Below the pieces are notes generated by a model, which saw only the letters and a list, made by a program, of their open reading frames with translations, ran no database searches and was not told where the DNA came from. Positions 29,392 to 37,048 of a stretch of DNA of 37,048 nucleotides are shown one piece after another. The position numbers and the translations under genes are program-made. Numbering within the stretch: the stretch's first letter is position 1; each line of letters starts with the position of its first letter. The stretch covers positions 1 through 37,048 of the forward strand of contig NZ_LZTA01000091.1 of NCBI RefSeq assembly GCF_001665875.1, written 5' to 3'. This stretch comes from Mycobacterium sp. 852002-40037_SCH5390672 (GTDB lineage: Bacteria > Actinomycetota > Actinomycetes > Mycobacteriales > Mycobacteriaceae).

Positions 29392-30219
29392 ATGACCCTC
29401 GACACCACCATCAGCGACGCCTCGGTGGCCGCAACGCATCGCACGGTATGGGCGCTGGGCGACTACGCGCTGATGGCAGAGGAAGTGATGGCACCCCTCG
29501 GCCCCGCCCTGGTCAAAGCCACCGGCATCCGGCCCGGCGTACGGGTCCTCGACGTCGCCGCCGGCTCGGGCAACATCTCGTTGCCGGCGGCCGCTGCCGG
29601 CGCCACCGTCGTCTCGACCGACCTCACCCCGCAGTTGTTGCAGCGGTCGCGGGCCAGGGCCGAGGCACGGGGCCTCACGATCGACTACCGCGAAGCCAAT
29701 GCGCAGGCGCTGCCATTCGGCGACGGCGAGTTCGATGTCGTCATGTCCGCGATCGGCGTGCAGTTCGCCCCCCACCAGCAGCGCGCCGCTACCGAACTGG
29801 TCCGGGTCTGCCGCCCGGGCGGCACGATCGGCGTGATCAGCTGGACCCCCGAAGGGTTCTTCGGCCGGATGCTCGCCACCATTCGGCCCTACCGGCCGAG
29901 CCTGTCGCATCCCGTGCCACCCGCGGCACTCTGGGGGCGCCCAGGCTACGTCGCCGCGCTGCTCGGTGACCAGATCGACGACATCACCACGACGCGAGGA
30001 ATGTTGGCGGTCAACCGGTTTGACAGCGCCGAGGCCGTGCACGCGTACTTCAAACAGCACTACGGCCCGACGATCGAGGCGTACGCGAACATCGGCCACA
30101 ACCGGGTGCTCGCCGCCGAACTCGACGCCCAGCTCATCGAACTCGCGCAACACCACCTCGCCAACGGCACCATGGGCTGGGAGTACTTGCTGGTGACCGC
30201 CGAAAAGCGAGCCGCCTAA
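29392..30219 (+). CDS. class I SAM-dependent methyltransferase
   Basis: A 275-residue methyltransferase, matching the Rv1403c/Rv1405c pair of M. tuberculosis (about 274 aa each) in length and position next to a MarR gene. The SAM-binding motif is VLDVAAGSGNISLPAA (about residues 50-65), followed by VVSTDLTPQLL (about 71-81) and the substrate-side DVVMSAIGVQFAPH. The start ATG at 29392 has an AGGAGG ribosome-binding site at 29381-29386. The substrate is unknown; similarity to menaquinone-type C-methyltransferases is general. Only one paralogue is present here. Confidence 0.88.
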   Translation: MTLDTTISDASVAATHRTVWALGDYALMAEEVMAPLGPALVKATGIRPGVRVLDVAAGSGNISLPAAAAGATVVSTDLTPQLLQRSRARAEARGLTIDYREANAQALPFGDGEFDVVMSAIGVQFAPHQQRAATELVRVCRPGGTIGVISWTPEGFFGRMLATIRPYRPSLSHPVPPAALWGRPGYVAALLGDQIDDITTTRGMLAVNRFDSAEAVHAYFKQHYGPTIEAYANIGHNRVLAAELDAQLIELAQHHLANGTMGWEYLLVTAEKRAA

Positions 30220-30227
30220 CCCCGATG

Positions 30228-30272
30228 GTGGCGACCCGCTTCGCCCGGCTCCGCCGCGCTCGCGATCGCCAC
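30228..30272. repeat. palindromic intergenic element between convergent genes
   Basis: GTGGCGA at 30228-30234 and TCGCCAC at 30266-30272 are perfect complements flanking a 31-bp GC-rich core. The element fills most of the 59-bp gap between the methyltransferase and MarR stops. It looks like a dispersed mycobacterial intergenic unit and may serve as a bidirectional terminator. Confidence 0.4.
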
Positions 30273-30278
30273 GTCCGA

Positions 30279-30764
30279 CTACAGGTCGATCTCGGCGTCC
30301 AGGTGGACGTCGGGTTCGCCGCCGGCCGCGGTGAAAGCCGTCAGGGCCCGCACCAACCCGTGCCGCTCCGGCGGTGGCATCTTCGCCACGATGGCCGCGA
30401 TCTCGGCGCGCCGGTGCGCGGTGACCTGGTGGACGACGTCGCGGCCGCGCGTGGTGAGCGCGGCGAGCAGCTCGCGCCGCGAGGTCGGGTGCGGCAACCG
30501 GTCGATCAGTCCGGCGGCGACCAGCCGGTCCACCATCCGGCCGGTGGCCGACGGCTGCACGCCCAACAGACCCGCGAGGGTGGCCAGGTTGACCGGGCCG
30601 CGATTGGACAGGATCACCAGCGTCCGAAACTGCGCAATGGTGATGGTCTCGTCGACCTGCCCCACGGAGCGAGCCGAGATGGCCATCAGCAAACGGGAGG
30701 CCGTCAGCAAAGCATCGGTGATGACGTCCAATGACTCGTCAACGGCAGTGTTGTCCGGTGTCAT
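30279..30764 (-). CDS. MarR-family transcription regulator
   Basis: A 161-residue winged-helix repressor (Rv1404-like, about 160 aa). The central DNA-binding region runs about residues 35-110, with FRTLVILSNRGPVNLATLAGLLGVQPSATGRMVDRLVAAGLIDR as helix-turn-helix and DRLPHPTSRRE as wing. The ends form the dimerisation helices. I chose the ATG at 30764 for its GGGGAGGGG ribosome-binding site; the frame runs to 30860. In M. tuberculosis this regulator controls the flanking methyltransferase genes, as I recall, so it likely regulates 29392-30219. A -10 box TACACT lies at 30815-30820. Confidence 0.9.
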   Translation of the reverse strand: MTPDNTAVDESLDVITDALLTASRLLMAISARSVGQVDETITIAQFRTLVILSNRGPVNLATLAGLLGVQPSATGRMVDRLVAAGLIDRLPHPTSRRELLAALTTRGRDVVHQVTAHRRAEIAAIVAKMPPPERHGLVRALTAFTAAGGEPDVHLDAEIDL

Positions 30765-30814
30765 ATCGCCCCTCCCCGGATGGTTTCCGGCCTCTCGGCG
30801 GCTAAGGATTAGAA

Positions 30815-30820
30815 AGTGTA
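30815..30820 (-). promoter_or_regulatory. candidate -10 box of the MarR gene
   Basis: Minus strand TACACT, about 50 bp before the ATG at 30764. Just downstream, CTAAGGATTAG (30802-30812) is a short palindrome near the predicted transcription start that could be an autoregulatory site. Confidence 0.35.
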
Positions 30821-30873
30821 GCAACCCTTTAATGTCGTAAGAAGAGATTATTGCATTCACATATTGTCGCCCA

Positions 30874-30898
30874 GGGTAACGGTTCGTGAAGGTTACCC
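30874..30898 (-). terminator. hairpin overlapping the priA stop
   Basis: GGGTAAC at 30874-30880 and GTTACCC at 30892-30898 form a perfect 7-bp stem with an 11-nt loop. The priA TAA (30893-30895) is inside the stem. No T run follows on the minus strand. Candidate terminator only. Confidence 0.4.
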
Positions 30899-32905
30899 GA
30901 TATGCAGCGGGTCGACCTGCACCCGAGCGGGCTCATGGTTTTGCCGGGCGCTGAGCACACTGACGCCGCGGCGCAGCGCGGCCGCCAGCGCCAGCCCATC
31001 GTGACGAGGCACGCGCACCAGCATTCTCGTCACCGGCGCGCCGGGCGGCGTTCCGGCCGGGCGGCGCACGCCGGGCGGAAGGTCTACCGGCCCAAGCAAA
31101 TCGGCGTGCAAGGATTCCTGTTCAGACAGCCGGCACTCGTCGAGCAGCGCGGTCACCGCGCCAGCCGTCCCGTCGATGGCCGCCATGTGCACGCTGGGTG
31201 GCAGACCGACCTCGGCCCGCGCGCTCACTTCGGCCTCCGCGTGCCCCACCGGGTCCCACCGGATCAGCGATTGCACTGTGGCAAGCGATGATTCGGCGAC
31301 CACCATCACCACGCCGCCGTCGCCCCGGGCACGCACCAACGCGGCGGCGGTCATCCAGCGCCACAGCGCATCCTCGGCCGCGCGCAGGTCTTGCCGGCCC
31401 AGCAGCGCCCAGGTGTCCAACAGCAGCGCCGCGCCATAACCCCCGGCCGCCTGCGGCTCGGCGCCCGGCGTGGCCACCACCAGGGCCGGGCCGGTGGCGA
31501 CCTCGGGCACCACGCCGTCGCCCGACGACGTGATGACCGCCGTGCCCGGAAACGCGCGGCCGAGTTCTTCGGCGGTGCGGCGCGCCCCGACGACGACGGC
31601 GCGCACCGCGTCCGACCCGCAGCGCGCGCACCGTCGCGCCGGGTCGACGCGGCCGCACCAGCGGCAGAGCAGTGCCGCGCCCCCCTCCTGCAGCGACAGC
31701 GGACCCGTGCAGTGCCGGCACCGGGCGATGGTGCGACACCGCGCGCAGGCCAGCGACGGGACGTACCCGCGTCGCGGCACCTGCACCAGCACCGGCGCCC
31801 CGGCCTGCAGCGCCGAGCGGGCGGCGCGCAGCGCGACGGACGGAATACGTGCCGTGCGCGCCGCCGGGTCGCGCTCGTCGGCGTAGCCGGTGTCGTCGAG
31901 GGCGATCACGCGCGGCGTGCGGGCGCGAACCACCGGCCGCGGGGCGACGATGTCCTGCGCCCAGCCGCTGCGCACCAGCGCGTGGGCTTCGGCGGTGCGC
32001 GCGTAGCCACCGATGAGCGCCGCGCACCGGGCCTGATGCGCGCGCAGCATCGCCACCTCGCGGGCATGCGGATACGGCGCGCGCGGCTCGGCCAGGCTGT
32101 CGTCGGCGTCGGCCCACACCATGACCAGCCCCAGATCGCTCAGCGGCGCGAATACCGCGCTGCGGGTACCGATCACCAACCGTGCGGTGCCGCGCAGCGC
32201 CGCCAGCCATCGCCGGTACCGGGCCGCCGGCCCCAGGCCGGCCGACAGCGCCACCACGGCACCCTCGTCGATCCGCGTCGTCGCCGCCTGCCACAGCGCG
32301 TCCAGGTCGCGTTGATCGGGAACTATCGCCAGCACCGAACGGCCGGTGCGCACCGTTTGGGCGGCGGCCTCGGTGAACCGGTCCGTCCACGACTCACCCG
32401 GCAGCGCCTGCCAGACGGCCCGCGCGGCCCGCGATTCGGCCAGGGCGGCCAGGAACTGAGCGCCCCTGCCGTAACCGTCCCAGCCCGAGGGGTCGACGGC
32501 CTCGATGATCGCCGGATCCCGGCTGACGGCAGGTTCGCGCTCCACCCTGGCGTGGCGGGCCGGCACCGCCAGACGCAACACGTCGGGCCGGGTGCCCGCA
32601 TAGTGGGCCGCCACCGCGTCGACCAGCCGGCGGATTTCCGGGGTGAGCACCGGCTCGGCCGACACAACGCGATCCAGCCAGCCCAGCTTGCCGGGGTGAT
32701 CGGTCTCGGTGCGGCGTTCCAGCACGAACCCGTCGACCAGCCGGCCGTGAAAGCGCACCCGCACCCGCACCCCGGGCTGGGCGTCGTCGGACTGCTCGGC
32801 CGAGACCAGGTAGTCGAACTCACGGTCCAAGTGCGGCACCGACAGCATCGGCAGCACCCGGGCGATGGGCTCCACCTCCACGGGCATGCGGGCGCTGGGG
32901 CTCAC
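30893..32905 (-). CDS. priA: primosomal protein N' (PriA), helicase motifs degenerate
   Basis: A 670-residue PriA-like replication restart protein, starting with a GTG at 32905. The N-terminal DNA-binding region (PHLDREFDYLV) is conserved. The zinc-binding region is intact, with paired cysteines in CARCRTIARCRHC, CRWCGRVDPARRCARC (about residues 395-435). The helicase core is degenerate: the Walker A position reads LPGESWTDRF, without GKT/S, and the DEEH box reads WADADDS. This matches my recollection that actinobacterial PriA proteins lack detectable helicase motifs. It likely acts as a structural loader at stalled forks and not as a motor; inference. Confidence 0.9.
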   Translation of the reverse strand: MSPSARMPVEVEPIARVLPMLSVPHLDREFDYLVSAEQSDDAQPGVRVRVRFHGRLVDGFVLERRTETDHPGKLGWLDRVVSAEPVLTPEIRRLVDAVAAHYAGTRPDVLRLAVPARHARVEREPAVSRDPAIIEAVDPSGWDGYGRGAQFLAALAESRAARAVWQALPGESWTDRFTEAAAQTVRTGRSVLAIVPDQRDLDALWQAATTRIDEGAVVALSAGLGPAARYRRWLAALRGTARLVIGTRSAVFAPLSDLGLVMVWADADDSLAEPRAPYPHAREVAMLRAHQARCAALIGGYARTAEAHALVRSGWAQDIVAPRPVVRARTPRVIALDDTGYADERDPAARTARIPSVALRAARSALQAGAPVLVQVPRRGYVPSLACARCRTIARCRHCTGPLSLQEGGAALLCRWCGRVDPARRCARCGSDAVRAVVVGARRTAEELGRAFPGTAVITSSGDGVVPEVATGPALVVATPGAEPQAAGGYGAALLLDTWALLGRQDLRAAEDALWRWMTAAALVRARGDGGVVMVVAESSLATVQSLIRWDPVGHAEAEVSARAEVGLPPSVHMAAIDGTAGAVTALLDECRLSEQESLHADLLGPVDLPPGVRRPAGTPPGAPVTRMLVRVPRHDGLALAAALRRGVSVLSARQNHEPARVQVDPLHIG

Positions 32906-32985
32906 CGCGTCCCCGGGCCGCGAATCATGTTGCTATCCAAATCTTTTACCCGTCCGGTGCGCAGCGTACCGGGCACCGGCGACAA

Positions 32986-33756
32986 TCAGCGCTCGGCGGG
33001 CGCCGAGGCGTCCCCGGCGGCGTCAGCGGGAAGCTCGCGGCCGAAGAAGAATCCGGCCGTGATCAGGATCTGGGCCGCCGCGTAGGACCACCAGATCGGT
33101 ACGGCCAGCGCCTCGTTGCCCAGAATGAAACGCCCGATGGCGATCATCGAGTCCGAGGCCGCGAAACACACCGCGCCCACCGCCGTCCAGATCGTCGGCA
33201 GTGTCGCCAGCAGGGCCGTGCACACCATTGCGGTCAGCACCACGATGTAGACCGTCACCGGAATCGTCAGCTTGTCCGCGCCCAGGTGGGGCCAGAACCA
33301 GGCCAGCAACGCGATCGAGGCCGCACACATCAGGATCACCGCGGCGATGCGCAATGTCGACGGCCGCACATCCTTCGAAGCTCCCGAGAACTCCGGCACC
33401 AGCGGCAGCAAAGCCGCCACAAAACACAAGTGCGCCAACAGGAATGTCGCCAGGCCCACCACGAAAGACAGCGTCCACCACGGGATCGCCAGCACCCAGT
33501 CGCCGATGGCCGACAGCAGCAGCGCCAACATCAACCACCGCCGCTCGCGGACGTTGGCGTGCCCCGCCGCGGCCAGCGTCAACAGGAACGCCATCGAGGC
33601 CTTGAACGCCGGCTGCAACACCCAGTGCCCGGTCAGTTCCATTCCCGGCGGCGAGCGCAGGGCCAGCACGGTCAGGTAGATGCCGTAGCCGAGGGCCACC
33701 CAGCCGGCCACCACCCAGGCGCCGGCCACCACGCGAGGTGCGTACGGTACGTCCAT
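32986..33756 (-). CDS. YhhN/TMEM86-family membrane protein (lysoplasmalogenase-like)
   Basis: A 256-residue integral membrane protein with about eight hydrophobic segments between residues 8 and 245 and a charged C-terminal tail. The segment around [16 protein letters not shown] and the later [13 protein letters not shown], with the conserved Asp and His, are signatures of the YhhN/TMEM86 family, some of which hydrolyse lysoplasmalogens. Substrate here is unknown. I chose the ATG at 33756 (MDVPYAPRV), the first Met of recognisable sequence; the frame runs to 33969. This start codon overlaps that of lipI on the other strand by two bases (CATG). Corresponds to Rv1401, which I recall as shorter (about 200 aa). 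Confidence 0.82.
   Translation of the reverse strand: MDVPYAPRVVAGAWVVAGWVALGYGIYLTVLALRSPPGMELTGHWVLQPAFKASMAFLLTLAAAGHANVRERRWLMLALLLSAIGDWVLAIPWWTLSFVVGLATFLLAHLCFVAALLPLVPEFSGASKDVRPSTLRIAAVILMCAASIALLAWFWPHLGADKLTIPVTVYIVVLTAMVCTALLATLPTIWTAVGAVCFAASDSMIAIGRFILGNEALAVPIWWSYAAAQILITAGFFFGRELPADAAGDASAPAER
33743..33748 (+). promoter_or_regulatory. -10 box, leaderless start of lipI
   Basis: TACGGT ends 6 nt before the lipI ATG at 33755. It lies inside the first codons of the divergent YhhN gene. Confidence 0.5.
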
Positions 33757-34729
33757 GCCCAGCTTGGATAACACAGCCGAGGAGAAACCCGCTATCGACC
33801 CCATCCTGCAGAAGGTACTGGATGCGGTTCCCTTCCGGCTATCCACTGAGGACGGAATCGATGCAGCGCGGCAGCGGTTCCGCGATCTGCCGCGCCGGCC
33901 GCTGCATCCCGAGCTGCGGGTCGAGGACCGCACGATTCCCGGCCCCGCGGGGTCCATCGCGGTCCGCATCTATTGGCCGCCAAGCCATTCCGTCGGTCAG
34001 CCGGAGGGCGCCGCGGCGCCGATCGTCCTGTATTTCCACGGCGGCGGCTTCGTCCTAGGCGACCTCGACACCCACGACGGCACGGCCCGTCAGCATGCGG
34101 TCGGCGCCGACGCGATCGTGGTGTCCGTCGACTATCGGCTAGCCCCCGAACACCCCTACCCCGCCGCTGTCGAAGACGCTTGGGCTGCAACGCTTTGGGT
34201 TGCCGAGAATGCCGCCGCACTGCACGGCGACCCGAGCCGGATCGCGGTCGCCGGGGATTCGGCCGGCGGCACCATCTCCGCCGCGGTGGCGCAGCGGGCG
34301 CGAGATAACGCCGGTCCGCCGATCGTGTTCCAGCTGTTGTGGTATCCGTCGACCATGTGGGATGCGTCGCTGCCGTCGTTCACCGAAAACGCCGCCGCGC
34401 CGATCCTGGACGTCAAGGCCGTTGCGGAGTTCTCGCGTTGGTACGCGGGCCAAGTCGACATGTCCGATCCGCCGTCGGACATGGCCCCGGGGCGCGCGAA
34501 GGACCTGAGCAACCTGGCGCCGGCCTACATCGCCGTCGCGGGTTACGACCCGCTGCGCGACGACGGCATCCGCTACGGCGAGTTGCTCACCGCAGCCGGG
34601 GTCGCCGCCCGGGTGCACAACGCCGAGACGCTGGTGCACGGCTTTCTGGGTTACGCCGGCGTGGTGCCCGCGGCCACCGCGGCGCTCGAGGCCGGACTGA
34701 CGGCGCTGCGAACCGCCCTGCACCGGTGA
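33755..34729 (+). CDS. lipI: HSL-family esterase LipI
   Basis: A 324-residue hormone-sensitive-lipase-family carboxylesterase. The N-terminus [18 protein letters not shown] matches M. tuberculosis LipI (Rv1400c) as I remember it. Oxyanion hole HGGGF at about residues 95-99, catalytic serine in GDSAGG (Ser169), the acid in GYDPLRDDG (about 266) and histidine in LVHGF (about 296). All catalytic parts are intact. The gene is probably cytosolic, with no signal peptide. TACGGT lies 6 nt before its ATG, so it is likely leaderless. In M. tuberculosis lipH follows; here only a 12-codon stub follows. Confidence 0.93.
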   Translation: MPSLDNTAEEKPAIDPILQKVLDAVPFRLSTEDGIDAARQRFRDLPRRPLHPELRVEDRTIPGPAGSIAVRIYWPPSHSVGQPEGAAAPIVLYFHGGGFVLGDLDTHDGTARQHAVGADAIVVSVDYRLAPEHPYPAAVEDAWAATLWVAENAAALHGDPSRIAVAGDSAGGTISAAVAQRARDNAGPPIVFQLLWYPSTMWDASLPSFTENAAAPILDVKAVAEFSRWYAGQVDMSDPPSDMAPGRAKDLSNLAPAYIAVAGYDPLRDDGIRYGELLTAAGVAARVHNAETLVHGFLGYAGVVPAATAALEAGLTALRTALHR

Positions 34730-34739
34730 CCTCGCAGCG

Positions 34740-34745
34740 TACGGT
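34740..34745 (+). promoter_or_regulatory. -10 box retained before the lipH-like stub
   Basis: TACGGT ends 6 nt before the ATG at 34752, the same box and spacing as lipI. It may now drive the monooxygenase downstream. Confidence 0.5.
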
Positions 34746-34751
34746 GAACGC

Positions 34752-34790
34752 ATGAGCGAGCCGACCATCGCCGCGGCGCTGCACCCCTAG
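34752..34790 (+). pseudogene. 12-codon remnant of a lipH-like gene
   Basis: An ATG at 34752 opens MSEPTIAAALHP and stops at TAG 34788-34790. The first seven residues resemble the start of M. tuberculosis LipH (MTEPTVA, from memory), and lipH is the gene that follows lipI in that species. The retained -10 box supports a former gene start. Most likely a deletion joined the first codons of lipH to DNA just upstream of the monooxygenase. The alternative is a functional mini-ORF in the monooxygenase leader. Confidence 0.45.
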
Positions 34791-34799
34791 GAACCGCCC

Positions 34800-36278
34800 A
34801 TGATCCCGGACTATCACACGCTGATCATCGGCGCCGGATTCTCCGGCATCGGCGCAGCCATCAACCTCGACAGGGCCGGGCTGCCCGATTACCTGGTGAT
34901 CGAAGCCGGCGACGGGGTCGGGGGCACCTGGCATTGGAACACCTATCCCGGTATCGCCGTGGACATTCCATCGTTCTCCTACCAGTTCTCCTTCGAGCAG
35001 AGCCGGCACTGGTCGCGCACCTACGCGCCGGGCCGTGAGCTCAAGGCCTACGCCGAACACTGCGCCGACAAATACGGCATCCGATCCCGGATCCGGTTCA
35101 ACACCAAGGTGCAGACCGCGGAGTTTGACGACGAGCGCGGCCTGTGGCGGGTGCAGACCGATCCGGTGGGCGAGATCACGGCGCGATTTGTGATCAGCGC
35201 CTGCGGTGTGCTCACGGTGCCGAACCTGCCCGACATCGACGGCGTGGACTCGTTCGGCGGCATCACCATGCACACCGCGCGGTGGGATCACAGCCAGGAT
35301 TTGCGCGGCAAGCGTGTCGCGGTGATCGGCACCGGCGCCTCGGCCGTGCAGGTGATTCCCGAAATCGCGCCAGTTGTGTCGTCGCTCACCGTCTTTCAGC
35401 GCACCCCGATTTGGTGCTTCCCGAAGTTCGACGTCGAGCTGCCCGCGCCGGTGCGCTGGGCGATGCGAATTCCCGGCGGCAAATCCCTGCAGCGCCTGCT
35501 CAGCCAGGCTTACGTGGAGCTCACCTTCCCCATCTCGGCGCACTATTTCACGGTCATCCCGCTGGCCAAGCGGATGGCCTCGCTGGGAAAGTCCTATCTG
35601 CGGCGCCAGGTTCGGGATCCGTCCGTCCGCGAGCAGCTCACACCGAAGTACGCGGTCGGCTGCAAACGCCCCGGTTTCCACAACGGTTACCTCGCCACGT
35701 TCAACCGCGACAACGTCCGGTTGGTCACCGAACCGATCGACAAGATCACGCCCGACGCGGTGGCCACCACCGACGGCGAGAACCACGAGATCGATGTGCT
35801 GATCCTGGCGACCGGCTTCAAGGTGATGGACCCCGACAACGTGCCCACGTTCGCGGTGACCGGAAGCGGCGGAAAGTCGTTGAGCCGGTTCTGGGATGAG
35901 CACCGGTTGCAGGCTTACGAGGGCGTCACCGTGCCCGGTTTCCCCAACCTGTTCACCGTGTTCGGTCCGTACGGTTACGTCGGCTCTTCGTATTTCGCGC
36001 TTATCGAGGCGCAGACGCATCACATCGTGCGGTGCCTCAAGCGGGCCAAGAGCGTCGGCGCGACCCGCGTCGAGGTCAGCGAGGAAGCCAACGACCGCTA
36101 CTTCGACGAGATGATGCGCCGACGGCACCGCCAGGTCTTCTGGCAGGACAGTTGCCGGCTGGCCAACAGCTACTACTTCGACAAGAACGGCGACGTGCCG
36201 CTGCGGCCGGGGACCACCCCGGAGGTGTACTGGCGCAGCCGGCGGTTCAATCTGGGCGACTACCGATTCACCGGTTAG
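34800..36278 (+). CDS. flavin monooxygenase, Baeyer-Villiger type
   Basis: A 492-residue FAD/NADPH monooxygenase, the same length as Rv1393c. The FAD-binding GAGFSGIGAA is at residues 11-20, then VGGTWHWNTYPG (about 40-51). The Baeyer-Villiger fingerprint FxGxxxHxxxW is seen as FGGITMHTARW (about 152-162), and the NADPH-binding VIGTGASAVQ is near residue 176. These features indicate oxygen insertion into ketones or related S/N-oxidation; the substrate is unknown. The ATG lies 9 nt after the stop of the lipH-like stub, with AGGAA in between as a weak ribosome-binding site. Confidence 0.9.
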   Translation: MIPDYHTLIIGAGFSGIGAAINLDRAGLPDYLVIEAGDGVGGTWHWNTYPGIAVDIPSFSYQFSFEQSRHWSRTYAPGRELKAYAEHCADKYGIRSRIRFNTKVQTAEFDDERGLWRVQTDPVGEITARFVISACGVLTVPNLPDIDGVDSFGGITMHTARWDHSQDLRGKRVAVIGTGASAVQVIPEIAPVVSSLTVFQRTPIWCFPKFDVELPAPVRWAMRIPGGKSLQRLLSQAYVELTFPISAHYFTVIPLAKRMASLGKSYLRRQVRDPSVREQLTPKYAVGCKRPGFHNGYLATFNRDNVRLVTEPIDKITPDAVATTDGENHEIDVLILATGFKVMDPDNVPTFAVTGSGGKSLSRFWDEHRLQAYEGVTVPGFPNLFTVFGPYGYVGSSYFALIEAQTHHIVRCLKRAKSVGATRVEVSEEANDRYFDEMMRRRHRQVFWQDSCRLANSYYFDKNGDVPLRPGTTPEVYWRSRRFNLGDYRFTG

Positions 36279-36282
36279 CGGC

Positions 36283-36288
36283 TACGCT
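36283..36288 (+). promoter_or_regulatory. -10 box, leaderless start of the PNPOx-like gene
   Basis: TACGCT ends 6 nt before the GTG at 36295, inside the 16-bp gap after the monooxygenase stop. The gene could be transcribed from here as well as by read-through. Confidence 0.45.
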
Positions 36289-36294
36289 GCTCCC

Positions 36295-36855
36295 GTGGCG
36301 AAGGAATTTTCGAGCATCGACGAGTCGCTGCGCGACTTCATCCGGGAACAAGCCGTTTTCTTCGTCGCCACCGCCCCGTCCGAGGGTGGGCGAATCAACC
36401 TGTCCCCCAAAGGGTATCGCGACACCTTCGCGGTGATCGACGAGCACACCGTCGCCTACCTGGATCTGTTCGGCAGCGGCGTGGAGACCATCGCCCATCT
36501 GCGCGACAACGGCCGCATCACCGTCATGTTCTGCTCGTTCACCCGCAATTCGCGGATCCTGCGGCTGTTCGGCACCGGCCGAGCGATCCGCCCGGATGAC
36601 ACCGGATTCGCCAATCTCATCCCGCATTTCGGCGACCAGCATGCGGGCATCCGCACCATCATCGTGGTCGATGTGGAGCGGATCGCCGACGCCTGCGGAT
36701 TCGCGGTGCCCTACTACGAGCTCGTCGACGAACGGCCGGTGCTCGACGCGTATCACACGAAGGCTGTCGATGACACGTACGTTCGCCTGATCGATCGCAA
36801 CCGGCACAGCATCGACGGCCTGCCCGCGCTGGACGCCGATCACCCGCTGCCCTAG
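36295..36855 (+). CDS. pyridoxamine 5'-phosphate oxidase-like flavin/F420-binding protein
   Basis: A 186-residue split-beta-barrel protein of the PNPOx-like superfamily. The N-terminal part has [21 protein letters not shown] (about residues 20-40), a pattern of this superfamily for cofactor phosphate binding, followed by [29 protein letters not shown] (about 55-83) and RLFGTGRAI near 95. It could bind FMN or F420; the sequence does not decide. Substrate unknown. It starts at GTG 36295, 16 bp after the monooxygenase, so both may share a redox pathway. Its TAG is in a CTAG shared with metK's stop. Confidence 0.8.
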   Translation: MAKEFSSIDESLRDFIREQAVFFVATAPSEGGRINLSPKGYRDTFAVIDEHTVAYLDLFGSGVETIAHLRDNGRITVMFCSFTRNSRILRLFGTGRAIRPDDTGFANLIPHFGDQHAGIRTIIVVDVERIADACGFAVPYYELVDERPVLDAYHTKAVDDTYVRLIDRNRHSIDGLPALDADHPLP

Positions 36856-37048
36856 ATGGCGCGTTTGAGGTCGTCGACCTTGTTGAGCTGCTCCCAGGGC
36901 AGTTCGATGTCGGTGCGCCCGAAGTGCCCGTAGGCGGCGGTCTGGGCATAGATGGGGCGCAGCAGGTCCAGGTCACGGATGATCGCCCCGGGCCGCAGGT
37001 CAAACACCTCGGGCACGATCTTCTCGATCTTGACCGGATCGACCGTCG
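36852..37048 (-). CDS. metK: S-adenosylmethionine synthetase, C-terminal part (cut by window edge)
   Basis: MetK makes S-adenosylmethionine from methionine and ATP. Only the last 64 residues are inside the window. They read [32 protein letters not shown] and end in [16 protein letters not shown], the conserved C-terminal domain. The stop TAG (36852-36854 on the plus strand) lies within the CTAG that also ends the PNPOx-like gene on the other strand. The rest runs off the right edge. Confidence 0.96.
   Translation of the reverse strand, partial: TVDPVKIEKIVPEVFDLRPGAIIRDLDLLRPIYAQTAAYGHFGRTDIELPWEQLNKVDDLKRAI

Noticed and set aside
31391..33085. 564-codon plus-strand frame opposite priA
   Set aside because: Arg/Gly/Ala-rich antisense shadow of priA and the YhhN gene.
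33757..33969. Upstream extension of the YhhN-family gene by 71 codons
   Set aside because: The extra residues are Arg/Ser-rich antisense of lipI; the hydrophobic protein begins at MDVPYAPRV.

Overview
The window is a high-GC, densely packed chromosomal segment from a slow-growing Mycobacterium. Gene content and order match, in reverse orientation, the M. tuberculosis H37Rv stretch I recall as metK to pgk (about Rv1392 to Rv1437). The LprG and RibBA proteins look closest to Mycobacterium avium complex sequences. The species call rests on memory of synteny and proteins, not on a search.

Layout. 1-1402: glycolytic pair gap and pgk (pgk cut by the window edge), minus strand. 1588-4772: a translationally coupled pair, a multispanning DUF3556 membrane protein and a phytoene-desaturase-like FAD oxidoreductase. 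4920-5420: a small unknown helical protein. 5612-9327: a tight plus-strand lipid operon (acyltransferase, FadD12, LipO-type hydrolase). 9440-10807: a REP13E12-type HNH/DUF222 gene that looks inserted. 10811-12205: a WS/DGAT acyltransferase. 12326-17230: the uvrC-rapZ-yvcK-whiA operon, every junction a 4-bp ATGA overlap. 17546-17884: a small secreted hemophore-like protein. 17945-20923: riboflavin unit ribBA-ribH, a PH-domain membrane protein and lipoprotein LprH. 21530-21901: a small secreted Pro/Trp-rich protein. 21964-22563: ribE. 22682-24966: lprG and the P55 efflux pump. 24963-29208: fmt-rsmB-rpe-ribD. 29392-30764: a methyltransferase and a MarR regulator. 30893-32905: PriA. 32986-36855: a YhhN-family membrane protein, LipI, a Baeyer-Villiger-type monooxygenase and a PNPOx-like protein. 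36852-end: C-terminus of MetK.

How the genes work together. Riboflavin biosynthesis is complete for the core steps (RibBA, RibD, RibH, RibE) but split over three transcription units, interleaved with envelope lipid export (LprG/P55). Several neighbours probably act on lipids: the acyltransferase, FadD12, LipO, WS/DGAT, LprG, LipI and the YhhN protein. The uvrC operon joins DNA repair to the conserved RapZ-YvcK-WhiA growth and division module.

No phage, CRISPR array, tRNA, rRNA or IS element was seen, and I do not see a clearly new multi-gene system. The most interesting signals are small-scale: an apparent deletion remnant of lipH that keeps its promoter and 12 codons just before the monooxygenase; a run of genes with a TANNNT box exactly 6-7 nt before the start codon (leaderless mRNAs); head-to-head start codons sharing a CATG; two convergent gene pairs sharing a CTAG as stop codons; an in-frame 57-bp duplication of the rsmB tail; and an inverted repeat spaced three helical turns apart upstream of a secreted-protein gene.
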